Source: Sinomonas sp. ASV486
GTDB lineage: Bacteria > Actinomycetota > Actinomycetes > Actinomycetales > Micrococcaceae
Assembly: GCF_030908215.1 (NCBI RefSeq)
Contig: NZ_JAVFJK010000011.1
Coordinates: 124,001-188,000 of the forward strand
Direction: 5' to 3'
DNA: 64,000 bases
This document shows positions 42,706 through 51,758 of this stretch, one piece after another (the first letter of the stretch is position 1; every line of letters starts with the position of its first letter). Below the pieces are notes generated by a model that made no database searches, had not been told where the DNA came from, and saw only the letters and a list, made by a program, of their open reading frames with translations. The position numbers and the translations under genes are program-made.

Positions 42706-44331
42706 ATGACTGCACAGGACAACGCGCCGGTCGAGAACTTCGACGCCATCGTCATTGGCGCCGGCTTCGGCGGCATCTACCAGCTCCACACGCTGCGCGA
42801 CCAGCTGGGCCTGAAGGTCCGTGCCTTCGACCGCGCCGGCGGCGTGGGCGGCACCTGGTACTGGAACCGGTACCCCGGAGCCATGTCGGACACGGAGAGC
42901 TTCGTCTACCGGTACTACTGGGACAAGGAGATGCTCCAGGAGTGGGACTACGACCACCGGTACCTCAACCAGCCCGACATCCTCGCCTACCTCGAGGCGG
43001 TCGTCGAGAAGCACGACCTGGCCCGTGACATCCAGCTCAACACCGAGATCACGGCCATGGACTTCGACGAGTCGACCGACCGCTGGACCGTGACGACGGG
43101 CGACGGCGCGACCTACACCGCGCGCTACATCATCTCGGCGCTGGGGCTGCTCTCCTCGACGAACTTCCCGACGTTCCCGGGCATGGACAACTTCAAGGGA
43201 CGGATCGTCCACACGGGCGCCTGGCCGGAGGACCTCGACATCACGGGCAAGCGCGTCGGTGTCATCGGCACCGGTTCGACGGGCACGCAGGTCGTCTGCG
43301 CCGCGTCCAAGATTGCCTCGCACCTGACCGTCTTCCAGCGCTCGCCGCAGTACAGCGTGCCGTCCGGAAACGGTCCGGTCACCCCCGAGTACGTGCAGGA
43401 GAAGCGGGAGAAGTACGACGAGATCTGGGAGCAGGTCCGCGGCTCGGTCGTTGCGTTCGGCTTCGAGGAGAGCTCGGTTGCCGCCATGAGCGTCACGGAG
43501 GAGGAGCGCGAGCGCCGTTTCCAGGCCGCCTGGGACCGGGGCAACGGCTTCCACTTCATGTTCGGCGCCTTCGGCGACATCGCGATCGACCCGGAGGCCA
43601 ACGAGGCGGCCGCAGCCTTCATCCGCAAGAAGATCGCCGAGATCGTCAAGGATCCGGAGACTGCCCGCAAGCTCACTCCGACCGACCTCTACGCGAAGCG
43701 GCCGCTCTGCAACTGGGACTACTACGAGTCCTACAACCGCGACAACGTGGAGCTCGTGAGCATCAAGGAGAACCCGATCGAGGAGATCACTCCCGAGGGA
43801 CTGCGCACGGCGGACGGCGTGGTCCATGAGCTCGACGTGATCGTCTTCGCGACCGGCTTCGACGCCGTCGACGGCAACTACCTGCGCATGAACATCCGCG
43901 GCCGAGACGGACTGACGATCCAGGACCACTGGAAGAACGGCCCGACCAGCTACGTCGGCGTCACCACGGCCCACTTCCCGAACCTGTTCATGATCCTGGG
44001 CCCGAACGGCCCGTTCACCAACCTGCCGCCCTCGATCGAGGCCCAGGTCGAGTTCATCACGGAGATGATCCGTTCGGCCGAGGCTGATGGTGTGACAACC
44101 ATCGAACCCACGGTCGAGGCCGAGGAGAAGTGGACCCAGACGTGCCAGGAGATCGCCGACATGACGCTCTTCCCGAAGGCTGACTCCTGGATCTTCGGCG
44201 CCAACATCCCGGGCAAGCCGAACACTGTCATGTTCTACATGGCCGGGCTCGGGGCCTACCGCGGGGTGCTCGCAGAGGTCGCCGAGAAGGGCTACGAGGG
44301 GTTCGCGCTCCGCTCGCCCGCAACCGTCTAG
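42706..44331 (+). CDS. chnB: Cyclohexanone monooxygenase (Baeyer-Villiger, FAD/NADPH)
   Basis: This 541-residue flavoenzyme inserts one oxygen atom of O2 next to a ketone, turning cyclohexanone into caprolactone. It has the FAD Rossmann motif GAGFGG (about 17-22), the Baeyer-Villiger fingerprint FKGRIVHTGAWPE (about 163-175; FxGxxxHxxxW), and the NADPH Rossmann motif GTGSTGTQ (about 188-195). WNRYPGAMSDTESFVY and the total length match cyclohexanone monooxygenase (543 residues in Acinetobacter) closely. Related enzymes accept other ketones, so the natural substrate could differ. ATG 42706 follows AAAGGAG. Confidence 0.92.
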   Translation: MTAQDNAPVENFDAIVIGAGFGGIYQLHTLRDQLGLKVRAFDRAGGVGGTWYWNRYPGAMSDTESFVYRYYWDKEMLQEWDYDHRYLNQPDILAYLEAVVEKHDLARDIQLNTEITAMDFDESTDRWTVTTGDGATYTARYIISALGLLSSTNFPTFPGMDNFKGRIVHTGAWPEDLDITGKRVGVIGTGSTGTQVVCAASKIASHLTVFQRSPQYSVPSGNGPVTPEYVQEKREKYDEIWEQVRGSVVAFGFEESSVAAMSVTEEERERRFQAAWDRGNGFHFMFGAFGDIAIDPEANEAAAAFIRKKIAEIVKDPETARKLTPTDLYAKRPLCNWDYYESYNRDNVELVSIKENPIEEITPEGLRTADGVVHELDVIVFATGFDAVDGNYLRMNIRGRDGLTIQDHWKNGPTSYVGVTTAHFPNLFMILGPNGPFTNLPPSIEAQVEFITEMIRSAEADGVTTIEPTVEAEEKWTQTCQEIADMTLFPKADSWIFGANIPGKPNTVMFYMAGLGAYRGVLAEVAEKGYEGFALRSPATV

Positions 44332-44421
44332 CCGCGACGCCGCGTGGGGGCCGCCGACCAGACGGCCCCCACGCGGCGCTTGGCAGTCGATCCGCACCAG
44401 ATCCGACCCAGAGGAATTCCC

Positions 44422-45507
44422 ATGCACGCCTACGCTGTTCTCAGCAACACCGCCCATGCCATCACGGATATCGAGCTGCCCACCAACGAGCCGACCGGAA
44501 CCGAAGTCCGGCTGCGCGTGGTGCGCTCGGGAATCTGCCACACCGACACCCACCTGCGCGAGGGCTACTACGATCTCGGGAGCCGAGGAAGGCTCAACCT
44601 CGTTGACCGGGGCATGACGTACCCCATGGTGATGGGCCACGAGGTCGTCGGCGTCGTGGAGGCTGTGGGCCCCGACGCGCTTGGGGTCCAGATCGGTCAG
44701 ACCAGGCTCGTCTTCCCCTGGATTGGCTGTGGCTCGTGCGATGCCTGCCGGGCCGGCCACGAGAACCTCTGCCCGGCTCCGCAGAACCTCGGCGTCGCGC
44801 GTCACGGCGGCTACGCGGAGCACATCTCGGTTCCGCACCCGCGGTACCTCCTCGACATCGATGGACTCGACGAGAGCTGGGCGGCAACGCTCGCATGCTC
44901 GGGTCTCACCGCCTACAGCGCCGCCCGCAAGGCTCTGCCGGATACACCCACCGTCCCCGTCGTCGTCATCGGGGCGGGTGGCGTAGGCCTCACGGCCATC
45001 GCGACCCTCGCGGCCCTCGCGGCCCTCGGGCACCGTGCGATCTGCGCCGTCGACCTTCAGGAGCGCAACCTCGACCTGGCCCGCGAACTGGGCGCCAGCA
45101 CGGTGATCCGCGCGGACCAGGACAACGTCGCGGCGGCCATCACGGGCGCGCTCGGCGGTCCCGTCGCGGCCGTCATCGACTTCGTGAACACAGGCAAGAC
45201 GGCGTCGGTGGCCTTCGACATCCTCCAGAAGGGCGGCCGCATGGTCCAGGTCGGCCTCTTCGGCGGAGAGCTGATCGTGCCGACTGCCCTGCTGACGCTC
45301 AAGATCATCACCATCCAGGGAAGCTTCGTCGGCTCGCTGGGCGAACTGGGCGAACTCGTCGCCCTCGCGAAGACTGGAGCGCTGCCGCACATCCCGATCA
45401 TCGAGGGGACGCTCAGCGCCTCCGAGGTCGATGCGGCCCTCGACAGGCTCGCCAACGGCGGGGTCCCGGGGCGCATCGTCCTCGGTGCCGCCGCCTCCAT
45501 GTCCTGA
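44422..45507 (+). CDS. chnD: Zinc alcohol dehydrogenase, likely 6-hydroxyhexanoate dehydrogenase
   Basis: This 361-residue medium-chain dehydrogenase has the catalytic Zn residues in RSGICHTDTH (Cys about 39) and GHEVVGVVEAVG. The structural Zn site is CGSCDACRAGHENLC (about 103-117), and the cofactor motif is GAGGVGLTA (about 187-195). In the operon it follows the monooxygenase and precedes an aldehyde dehydrogenase, the order expected for oxidizing 6-hydroxyhexanoate to 6-oxohexanoate. ATG 44422 has AGAGGAA upstream. It might also oxidize cyclohexanol, because no separate cyclohexanol dehydrogenase is seen. Confidence 0.87.
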   Translation: MHAYAVLSNTAHAITDIELPTNEPTGTEVRLRVVRSGICHTDTHLREGYYDLGSRGRLNLVDRGMTYPMVMGHEVVGVVEAVGPDALGVQIGQTRLVFPWIGCGSCDACRAGHENLCPAPQNLGVARHGGYAEHISVPHPRYLLDIDGLDESWAATLACSGLTAYSAARKALPDTPTVPVVVIGAGGVGLTAIATLAALAALGHRAICAVDLQERNLDLARELGASTVIRADQDNVAAAITGALGGPVAAVIDFVNTGKTASVAFDILQKGGRMVQVGLFGGELIVPTALLTLKIITIQGSFVGSLGELGELVALAKTGALPHIPIIEGTLSASEVDAALDRLANGGVPGRIVLGAAASMS

Positions 45508-45535
45508 TGACCCTGCAAGGAAAGACTGCATCACC

Positions 45536-46927
45536 GTGAGCATCTACCAGACCGTCAATCCCGCCACCGGCCAGTCCGTGGCGTCCTTCCCCGCGCTGAG
45601 CGACACCGAGGTCGAGGATGTCCTCTCCCAGTCCGCCGAGGCCTACGCGTCGTGGCGGAAGGCCCCGCTCAAGGACCGGGCGGCTGTCCTTAAGCGGGCG
45701 GCCGAGCTCCACCGCGAGCGCGCGGACGATCTCGCAGCCCTCCTGACCCTCGAGGTAGGAAAGCCGATCGCCGAGGCACGCGGCGAGGTGGCCCTCGTGG
45801 CGAACATCTACGAGTACTACGCCGACCACGCGGAGGAGTTCCTCGACGACGAGCAGCTGAGCATCGCAGGACCCGGCGAGGCGATCGTGCGCACGGAGCC
45901 GATCGGCCCGATCGTCGGCGTGATGCCGTGGAACTTCCCGTACTACCAGGTGGCGCGGTTCGCGGCACCCAACGTGGTCCTGGGCAACACCGTGATCGTC
46001 AAGCACTCCCGCAACTGCCCGCAGTCCGCACTCGCCATCGAGTCGATCCTGAAAGAGGCGGGCGTGCCCGCGGGCGTCTACATCAACGCGTTCGCGACGA
46101 GCGGCCAGATTGCCACCATGGTTGCGGACCCCCGAGTCCGCGGTGTCTCACTCACCGGTTCGGAAAAGGCCGGCTCGGCGGTGGCGGAAGTTGCGGGCCG
46201 CCACATGAAGAAGTTCGTCCTCGAGCTGGGCGGATCCGATCCGTTCATCGTCCTTGCCGACGCCGACCTCGACCGGGCTGTCTCCGACGCTGTTGCCGGC
46301 CGCCTCTACAACGCCGGTCAGGCGTGCACGGCCTCGAAGCGCTTCATCGTCGAGGACGGGGTCTACGACGAGTTCCTCTCGCGCTTCGCCGAGGCCATGA
46401 AGGCGGTCCAGCCGAACGACCCGATGGATTCGGGGACCAGGATGGGCCCCCTCGCGTCACGTGCAGCCGCCGAGGAGCTCGCCGAGATCGTCGACGACGC
46501 CATCCTCCACGGCGCTACCGCAGTCGCCGGAAGCACACCGGGCCGCGAAGGCGCGTTCTTCCCGCCGACCGTCCTGACCGGTGTCGTCCCCGGGACCCGG
46601 GCCTACTCCGAGGAACTGTTCGGCCCCGTGGCGGTCGTCCACCGCGCCTCGTCCGCGTCGCACGCTGTCGAGATCGCCAACGATTCCGCCTACGGCCTCG
46701 CGGCCTCGGTCTACACGACCGACGAGGCCGCTGCGAGGGAGATCGCTGCCCAGCTCGAGGCTGGCATGGTCTGGATCAACAGCGTCAGCCGCAGCGCCCC
46801 GGACCTCCCGTTCGGCGGGGTCAAGCTCTCCGGCGTCGGCCGCGAGCTCTCGCGCTTCGGGATCAACGAATTCGCCAACAAGAAGCTCGTGCGCATTCCG
46901 AAGCCTTCCGCGGGGGCCAGCGCCTAG
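45536..46927 (+). CDS. chnE: NAD(P)+ aldehyde dehydrogenase, likely 6-oxohexanoate dehydrogenase
   Basis: This 463-residue enzyme is of the succinate-semialdehyde dehydrogenase type. Catalytic residues are the Glu in LELGGSDPF (about 229) and the Cys in NAGQACTASKRF (about 263), and MPWNFPYYQVARF near 125 is the family Asn motif. It is expected to oxidize 6-oxohexanoate to adipate, the last step of this operon. GTG 45536 is chosen because it follows AAGGAAAG and gives the family N-terminus; the upstream frame overlaps the dehydrogenase gene. Confidence 0.88.
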   Translation: MSIYQTVNPATGQSVASFPALSDTEVEDVLSQSAEAYASWRKAPLKDRAAVLKRAAELHRERADDLAALLTLEVGKPIAEARGEVALVANIYEYYADHAEEFLDDEQLSIAGPGEAIVRTEPIGPIVGVMPWNFPYYQVARFAAPNVVLGNTVIVKHSRNCPQSALAIESILKEAGVPAGVYINAFATSGQIATMVADPRVRGVSLTGSEKAGSAVAEVAGRHMKKFVLELGGSDPFIVLADADLDRAVSDAVAGRLYNAGQACTASKRFIVEDGVYDEFLSRFAEAMKAVQPNDPMDSGTRMGPLASRAAAEELAEIVDDAILHGATAVAGSTPGREGAFFPPTVLTGVVPGTRAYSEELFGPVAVVHRASSASHAVEIANDSAYGLAASVYTTDEAAAREIAAQLEAGMVWINSVSRSAPDLPFGGVKLSGVGRELSRFGINEFANKKLVRIPKPSAGASA

Positions 46928-46947
46928 GGATCGCAGCGATGGCCGGC

Positions 46948-47003
46948 GCGTCCCCGGTTCTGCCCACCGTCCGCCGACGGCGCGTGGGCGGAACCGGGGG
47001 CGC
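46948..47003. terminator. Bidirectional terminator between chnE and LysR gene
   Basis: Two 20-base arms (46948-46967 and 46984-47003) pair at 18 of 20 positions around a 16-base loop, and TGTTT follows on the plus strand. It lies between convergent genes. Confidence 0.65.
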
Positions 47004-47013
47004 TGTTTCGCGT

Positions 47014-47949
47014 CTACGGCGAGCTGGCGCCGTCGGCCCCGCCTGCATCCTGCGGCTCGCGCGACGGCCACACGGTTTCCGCGAGGCGGAGGATGGCCCG
47101 AAGTGCCATGTTGTCGTCGTCGGGCATCCAGGCCATGCGCAGCTGGATGGGCAGAGTTGGATCGAGCACCCGCAGGAACCTGACGTGCGGATCCACCACG
47201 TTGTCCGCCACCGAGGAGACTGTCAGCGAGCATCCCACCTCCGCGCCGACGAGGGCCATGGCGGTCCATGAGTCTGGCACCACCTGGACAATGTCGGCAT
47301 CGAAGCCAGCTTCCATGCTGAGGCGCCGCAGCCGGTCCCCGAGGACCGAGCCCTCATGCGCGGGAAGCGCCACGAAGGGCTCCCCCGCGAGCTCCGCCAT
47401 GTGCACTTCGGACTGGGCAGCAAGCCGATGCGACGCCGGGACCGCCAGGACGAGTCCCTCGTCGGCGATGACGCGGGTGTTGACGCCACCCGGGACGAAA
47501 TCCCAGCGGCCGAGACAGATCTCGACCTCGCCGCGCAGCACCTTCCCGAGTGCGGGCAGAGCAAAGTTCTGGCTGTCGAGGCCGAAAGTGATACCGGGAT
47601 GGCGGCGCCGGACCTCACGCGCGAGGATTCCGATGAGGACGTGGGTCGAGGCGCCCGAATAGGCAACGCGCACGAGCCCGACGTCGCCTCTGCTCGCCGC
47701 GTGCACGGCAGACTCGGCTCGTCGCGCCGTCTCAAGCATGTCCCGCGCAGGTTCGATGAGGGCGCGGCCCTCCTCCGTGAGCCGGACATTGCGCGTGCTG
47801 CGCACGAAGAGATCTGCCTTGAGTTCGCGCTCGAGCTGGCGGATGATCCGGCTGACGGGCGGTTGCGCCATGTGGAGGCGTTCCGCGGCGCGCCCGAAGT
47901 GAAGCTCCTCCGCAACCGCGAGGAAGACACGAATCTGCTGCAGCTCCAT
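47014..47949 (-). CDS. LysR-family transcriptional regulator
   Basis: This 311-residue protein has the LysR winged helix (residues 1-60; AERLHMAQPPVSRIIRQLE) and a substrate-binding domain of the CatR/BenM type (about 90-290). It is divergent from the CoA transferase operon with a 119-base gap, so it likely controls that operon in response to a dicarboxylic acid or acyl-CoA. An AT-rich stretch with ATCG/CGAT repeats at about 47974-47990 may hold the T-N11-A site. Confidence 0.85.
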   Translation of the reverse strand: MELQQIRVFLAVAEELHFGRAAERLHMAQPPVSRIIRQLERELKADLFVRSTRNVRLTEEGRALIEPARDMLETARRAESAVHAASRGDVGLVRVAYSGASTHVLIGILAREVRRRHPGITFGLDSQNFALPALGKVLRGEVEICLGRWDFVPGGVNTRVIADEGLVLAVPASHRLAAQSEVHMAELAGEPFVALPAHEGSVLGDRLRRLSMEAGFDADIVQVVPDSWTAMALVGAEVGCSLTVSSVADNVVDPHVRFLRVLDPTLPIQLRMAWMPDDDNMALRAILRLAETVWPSREPQDAGGADGASSP

Positions 47950-48068
47950 ACCCGAGATTATTGCAGGAATTACATCGATCTGGCGATCAATAAGTATTGG
48001 ACGAGTAGTAATAGCCGGTGGGATCGTTGATGTAAGCCGCCGCAGATGTCGACGAGGAAGAGGTTGAG

Positions 48069-49298
48069 ATGACTGCCCAGACCATCAGCACGGATCCCCA
48101 GGTCGGGGATCCGCGTGAAGCCGGCAGCGCCGTCGGGGACGCCTTCGGCCGCTCGTCGACTGGCCCACTCGCCGGCCTCGTCATCGCGGACTTCAGTCGG
48201 GTCCTGGCTGGCCCGTACTGCACGATGCTCCTTGCCGATCTGGGCGCCACCGTCATCAAGGTCGAGGGCCCTCTGGGCGACGAGACGCGAGCCTGGAAAC
48301 CCCCGGTCCGCGACGGCGAATCGACCTACTACCTCTCGATCAACCGGAACAAGCGCTCGATCGCCCTCGACTTCGCAGACCCCCAGGATCTGGCCGCCGC
48401 GCAGGACATCGCATCGCGGGCCGACGTGCTCATTGAGAACTTCAAGCCCGGCGGACTCGAGCGCTTCGGCCTCGACTACGGGACGGTCTCGGCAACCAAC
48501 CCCGAGATCGTCTATGCCTCCATCACCGGCTTCGGCACCGCGGGCGGAGCGGCTCTGCCCGGTTACGACCTTCTCGTGCAGGCGCACTCGGGCCTGATGA
48601 GCCTCACGGGCGCGCCCGAGACGCCGGCCTTCCGCTCCGGCGTCGCCGTCTTCGACGTCATGACAGGCCTCCACGCGGCCATCGGCGTCCTCGCGGCCCT
48701 CAAGGATCGCTCCGACAGCGGAAAGGGCCAGCGCATCGAGGTCAACCTGATGTCCTCGGCGCTGTCCGGGATGGTCAACCAGACGGCCGGCTACCTCCTC
48801 AGCGGCCGCGTCCCGGGCCGGATGGGCAATGAGCACCCCAGCATCTACCCCTACGAGCCGTTCCCGACGGCGGACGGCGACATCATCATCGCCATCGGCA
48901 ACGACCGGCAGTTCCGGGTGCTGTGCAACGTCGTCGGCGCCCCCGAACTCGCCGAAGACCCGCGGTTCGCGACAGCGCACTCGCGGAGCATCAACCGCGC
49001 CGAGCTCCGGCCGCTCCTCGTCCAGCTGCTCTCGCAGCACGGCGCTGCGGAGTGGTTCAGTATCCTGACGGACGCACGGCTCCCCAGCGCCCCGATCAAC
49101 GACGTCGCTGACGGCATCCGCTTTGCCGAGCAGATCGGCCTGGACCCGGTCGTCTCGGTGGGCGACGGCGATGGGTCGCTGCCGGGGGTGCGCAACCCCA
49201 TCACGTTCTCGCGGACGCCCGCGAGCTACGACCTCGTTCCCCCGGGCCTCGACGCCGACAGGGACCCCATCATGACCTGGCTGCACCAGCCCCGCTGA
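48069..49298 (+). CDS. CaiB/BaiF (family III) CoA transferase
   Basis: This 409-residue enzyme moves CoA between acids without covalent acyl-enzyme on Glu. The family N-terminal segment is GLVIADFSRVLAGPYCTMLL (about 36-55), ENFKPGGLERFGLDY follows near 122, and the catalytic Asp lies in VAVFDVMTGLHAA (about 197). It opens an operon with acyl-CoA dehydrogenase, thiolase, hydratase and dehydrogenase genes. Adipate (or glutarate) activation to its CoA ester, with succinyl-CoA as donor, is the likely reaction. ATG follows GAGGAAGAGG. Confidence 0.87.
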   Translation: MTAQTISTDPQVGDPREAGSAVGDAFGRSSTGPLAGLVIADFSRVLAGPYCTMLLADLGATVIKVEGPLGDETRAWKPPVRDGESTYYLSINRNKRSIALDFADPQDLAAAQDIASRADVLIENFKPGGLERFGLDYGTVSATNPEIVYASITGFGTAGGAALPGYDLLVQAHSGLMSLTGAPETPAFRSGVAVFDVMTGLHAAIGVLAALKDRSDSGKGQRIEVNLMSSALSGMVNQTAGYLLSGRVPGRMGNEHPSIYPYEPFPTADGDIIIAIGNDRQFRVLCNVVGAPELAEDPRFATAHSRSINRAELRPLLVQLLSQHGAAEWFSILTDARLPSAPINDVADGIRFAEQIGLDPVVSVGDGDGSLPGVRNPITFSRTPASYDLVPPGLDADRDPIMTWLHQPR

Positions 49299-49341
49299 CC
49301 CACCATCTCCCGTCATCCGGCACTCGAGCGAAGGACCTTCG

Positions 49342-50547
49342 ATGTCAACCGCCACCACCACCGTCACCACCACGACCTCGGACTACTTCCGTCTGGACGA
49401 TGGCCTCACGCCCGAGGAGATCGCGATCCGAGACAAGGTCCGCGCCTTCGCCGAGGAGCGCGTCCTGCCCATCATCAACGAATACTGGGAACGCGCGGAA
49501 TTTCCTGAGGAACTGCTGCCCGGCCTGGCCGAGCTCGGCATCATCGGCACCTTCATCAAGGGCTACGGATGCCCCGGCATGAGCCGGAAGGCGGCCGGGA
49601 TGGTGGCACGGGAGATGGCCCGGGCGGACGGGAGCATCAACACGTTCCTGGGCGTGCATTCCAACCTGTGCATGGGCACCCTGTCGATGCTGGGCAGCGA
49701 GGAGCAGAAGCAGCGGTGGCTGCCGGCACTGGCCCGGATCGAGAAGACGGGAGCGTTCGCGCTGACGGAGCCGGACCATGGTTCGGACTCCGTGGCGCTG
49801 GAGACGAGCGCCCGCCGCGATGGGGACGAGTGGGTGCTGGACGGTCACAAGCGCTGGATCGGCAACGGGCACGCCGCCGACGTCGTCGTCCTGTTCGCCC
49901 GCAACACCGAGGACGGGCAGGTGAACTGCTTCGTGGTGGAGAAGGGCCCGGACGGCCTCCACCCCGCGGGCTACAACCCGACCGTGATCACGGGCAAGAT
50001 CGGCAAGCGCGCCATCCTCCAGGCCGACATCGTCATCGACGGCCTGCGCATCCCGGAGGCGAACCGGCTCACGGGGTGCCGCTCCTTCAAGGACGTCGCC
50101 CGTGTCCTGCAGGCCACCCGCGGCGGTGCGGCCTGGGAGGCCGTCGGCCACGCGATGGCAGCGTTCGAGATCGCCTCCGAGTACGCGAAGACCCGAATCC
50201 AGTTCGGCAACCCGATCGGCTCCTACCAGCTCGTGCAGAACAAGCTCGCGAACATGCTCTCGGAGCTGACCGCGATGCAGCTGATGTGCGACCGGATGGC
50301 CGAGCTCGCCGAGCGGGGCGACCTGACCAACGCGCAGGCCGCGATGGTCAAGATGGCCACCTCGCAGAAGGCCAAGTGGATCTGCAACGAGGCCCGCGAC
50401 ATGCTCGGCGGGCAGGGGCTCCTGCTGGAGAACCACATCGCCCGGCACATGACCGACATGGAGGTCGTGGCCACCTACGAGGGCACCGACTCGATGCAGT
50501 CCCTCATCATCGGCCGCGACATCACCGGCATGTCAGCGTTCCGCTGA
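49342..50547 (+). CDS. Acyl-CoA dehydrogenase, glutaryl-CoA dehydrogenase-like
   Basis: This 401-residue flavoprotein has the acyl-CoA dehydrogenase N-, middle and C-terminal domains, with FALTEPDHGSDSVALET near 145 and the catalytic Glu in VATYEGTDSMQSLIIGRD (about 379). The pairing with a family III CoA transferase resembles glutarate/adipate degradation. It probably forms the 2,3-double bond of adipyl-CoA (DcaA role), although glutaryl-CoA dehydrogenase activity cannot be excluded. It lies 43 bases after the CoA transferase gene. Confidence 0.88.
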   Translation: MSTATTTVTTTTSDYFRLDDGLTPEEIAIRDKVRAFAEERVLPIINEYWERAEFPEELLPGLAELGIIGTFIKGYGCPGMSRKAAGMVAREMARADGSINTFLGVHSNLCMGTLSMLGSEEQKQRWLPALARIEKTGAFALTEPDHGSDSVALETSARRDGDEWVLDGHKRWIGNGHAADVVVLFARNTEDGQVNCFVVEKGPDGLHPAGYNPTVITGKIGKRAILQADIVIDGLRIPEANRLTGCRSFKDVARVLQATRGGAAWEAVGHAMAAFEIASEYAKTRIQFGNPIGSYQLVQNKLANMLSELTAMQLMCDRMAELAERGDLTNAQAAMVKMATSQKAKWICNEARDMLGGQGLLLENHIARHMTDMEVVATYEGTDSMQSLIIGRDITGMSAFR

Positions 50548-50576
50548 CCCCACTGTCTGCAAGGAAGAAGGAGAAC

Positions 50577-51758
50577 ATGGCTGAGGCGTTTCTGGTGGGT
50601 GGGGCGCGGACCCCGGTGGGGCGGTATGGGGGGGCGCTGTCCTCGGTGCGTCCGGATGACCTGGCGGCCCTGGTGGACGAGGTGGTCCTGGGCAACGCGA
50701 ACGGGGCCGGGGAGGAGAACCGGAACGTGGCCCGGATGGCGTGGCTGCTGGCCGGCTACCCCGACGCCGTGCCGGGGATCACGGTGAACCGGCTGTGCGC
50801 CTCGGGCCTGTCCGCGATCATCATGGCCTCGCACATGGTCAAGGCCGGCGCCGCGGACCTCGTCGTCGCGGGCGGGGTGGAGTCGATGTCGCGGGCCCCG
50901 TGGGTGATGGAGAAGCCCGGCACGGCGTTCGCGAAGCCCGGTGCGGTGTTCGACACCTCGATCGGGTGGCGGTTCACCAACCCGGCCTTCCTCTCCGGGG
51001 AGCTCTCCCGGGGCGGCAAGGCGTCGTACTCCATGCCGGAGACTGCGGAGGAGGTCGCCCGCGTCTACGGCACCTCCCGCGAGGACTGCGACGCGTTCGC
51101 CGTCCGCTCCCACGAGCGGGCGCTCGCCGCGATTCAGGCGGGCCGGTTCGCCGAGGAGATCGTGCCGGTGACGGTCACGGGCCGCAAGGGTGTCCAGACG
51201 GTCGTGGACACCGACGAGGGCCCGCGGGCGGGCACCACGATGGACGTCCTCGCCGGGCTCCGCCCGGTCGTGGCTGGCGGCTCCGTGGTCACGGCGGGCA
51301 ACGCCTCGACCCTGAACGACGGCGCCTCGGCGATCGTGGTGGCCTCCGAGGCCGCCATCGAGCGCTTCGGCCTGGCCCCGCGCGCGAGGATCCTGGACGG
51401 CGCCTCCGCCGGGGTCGCCCCGGAGGTCATGGGGATCGGCCCGGTCCCGGCCACCCGCAAGGTCCTGGACCGGGCGGCCCTCTCCGTGGCGGATCTGGGT
51501 GCGGTGGAGCTCAACGAGGCCTTCGCCTCCCAGTCCCTGGCCGTGATGCGCGAGCTCAAGCTCGACCAGGACACCGTCAACGCCGACGGCGGCGCGATCG
51601 CCCTGGGGCACCCGCTGGGCTCCTCCGGGTCCCGCCTCGTCGTGACCCTGCTGGGCCGCATGGACCGCGAACTCACCGGCCCGGGCCGGAGGCTCGGCCT
51701 CGCCACGATGTGCGTCGGGGTCGGCCAGGGCGCCGCCCTCCTCATCGAGGGCATCTAG
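50577..51758 (+). CDS. Thiolase, likely 3-oxoadipyl-CoA thiolase
   Basis: This 393-residue thiolase cleaves 3-oxoacyl-CoA with CoA. The nucleophile Cys lies in VNRLCASGL (about 74), with GGAIALGHPLGSSGSR (His about 343) and the second Cys in TMCVGVGQGA (about 378). RTPVGRYGGALSSVRPDDLAA is close to PcaF/PaaJ, which split 3-oxoadipyl-CoA into succinyl-CoA and acetyl-CoA. The join DDLAALV-DEVVLGNANG lacks about 16-17 residues present in PaaJ, an apparent in-frame deletion of one helix. ATG 50577 follows AAGAAGGAG. Confidence 0.9.
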   Translation: MAEAFLVGGARTPVGRYGGALSSVRPDDLAALVDEVVLGNANGAGEENRNVARMAWLLAGYPDAVPGITVNRLCASGLSAIIMASHMVKAGAADLVVAGGVESMSRAPWVMEKPGTAFAKPGAVFDTSIGWRFTNPAFLSGELSRGGKASYSMPETAEEVARVYGTSREDCDAFAVRSHERALAAIQAGRFAEEIVPVTVTGRKGVQTVVDTDEGPRAGTTMDVLAGLRPVVAGGSVVTAGNASTLNDGASAIVVASEAAIERFGLAPRARILDGASAGVAPEVMGIGPVPATRKVLDRAALSVADLGAVELNEAFASQSLAVMRELKLDQDTVNADGGAIALGHPLGSSGSRLVVTLLGRMDRELTGPGRRLGLATMCVGVGQGAALLIEGI

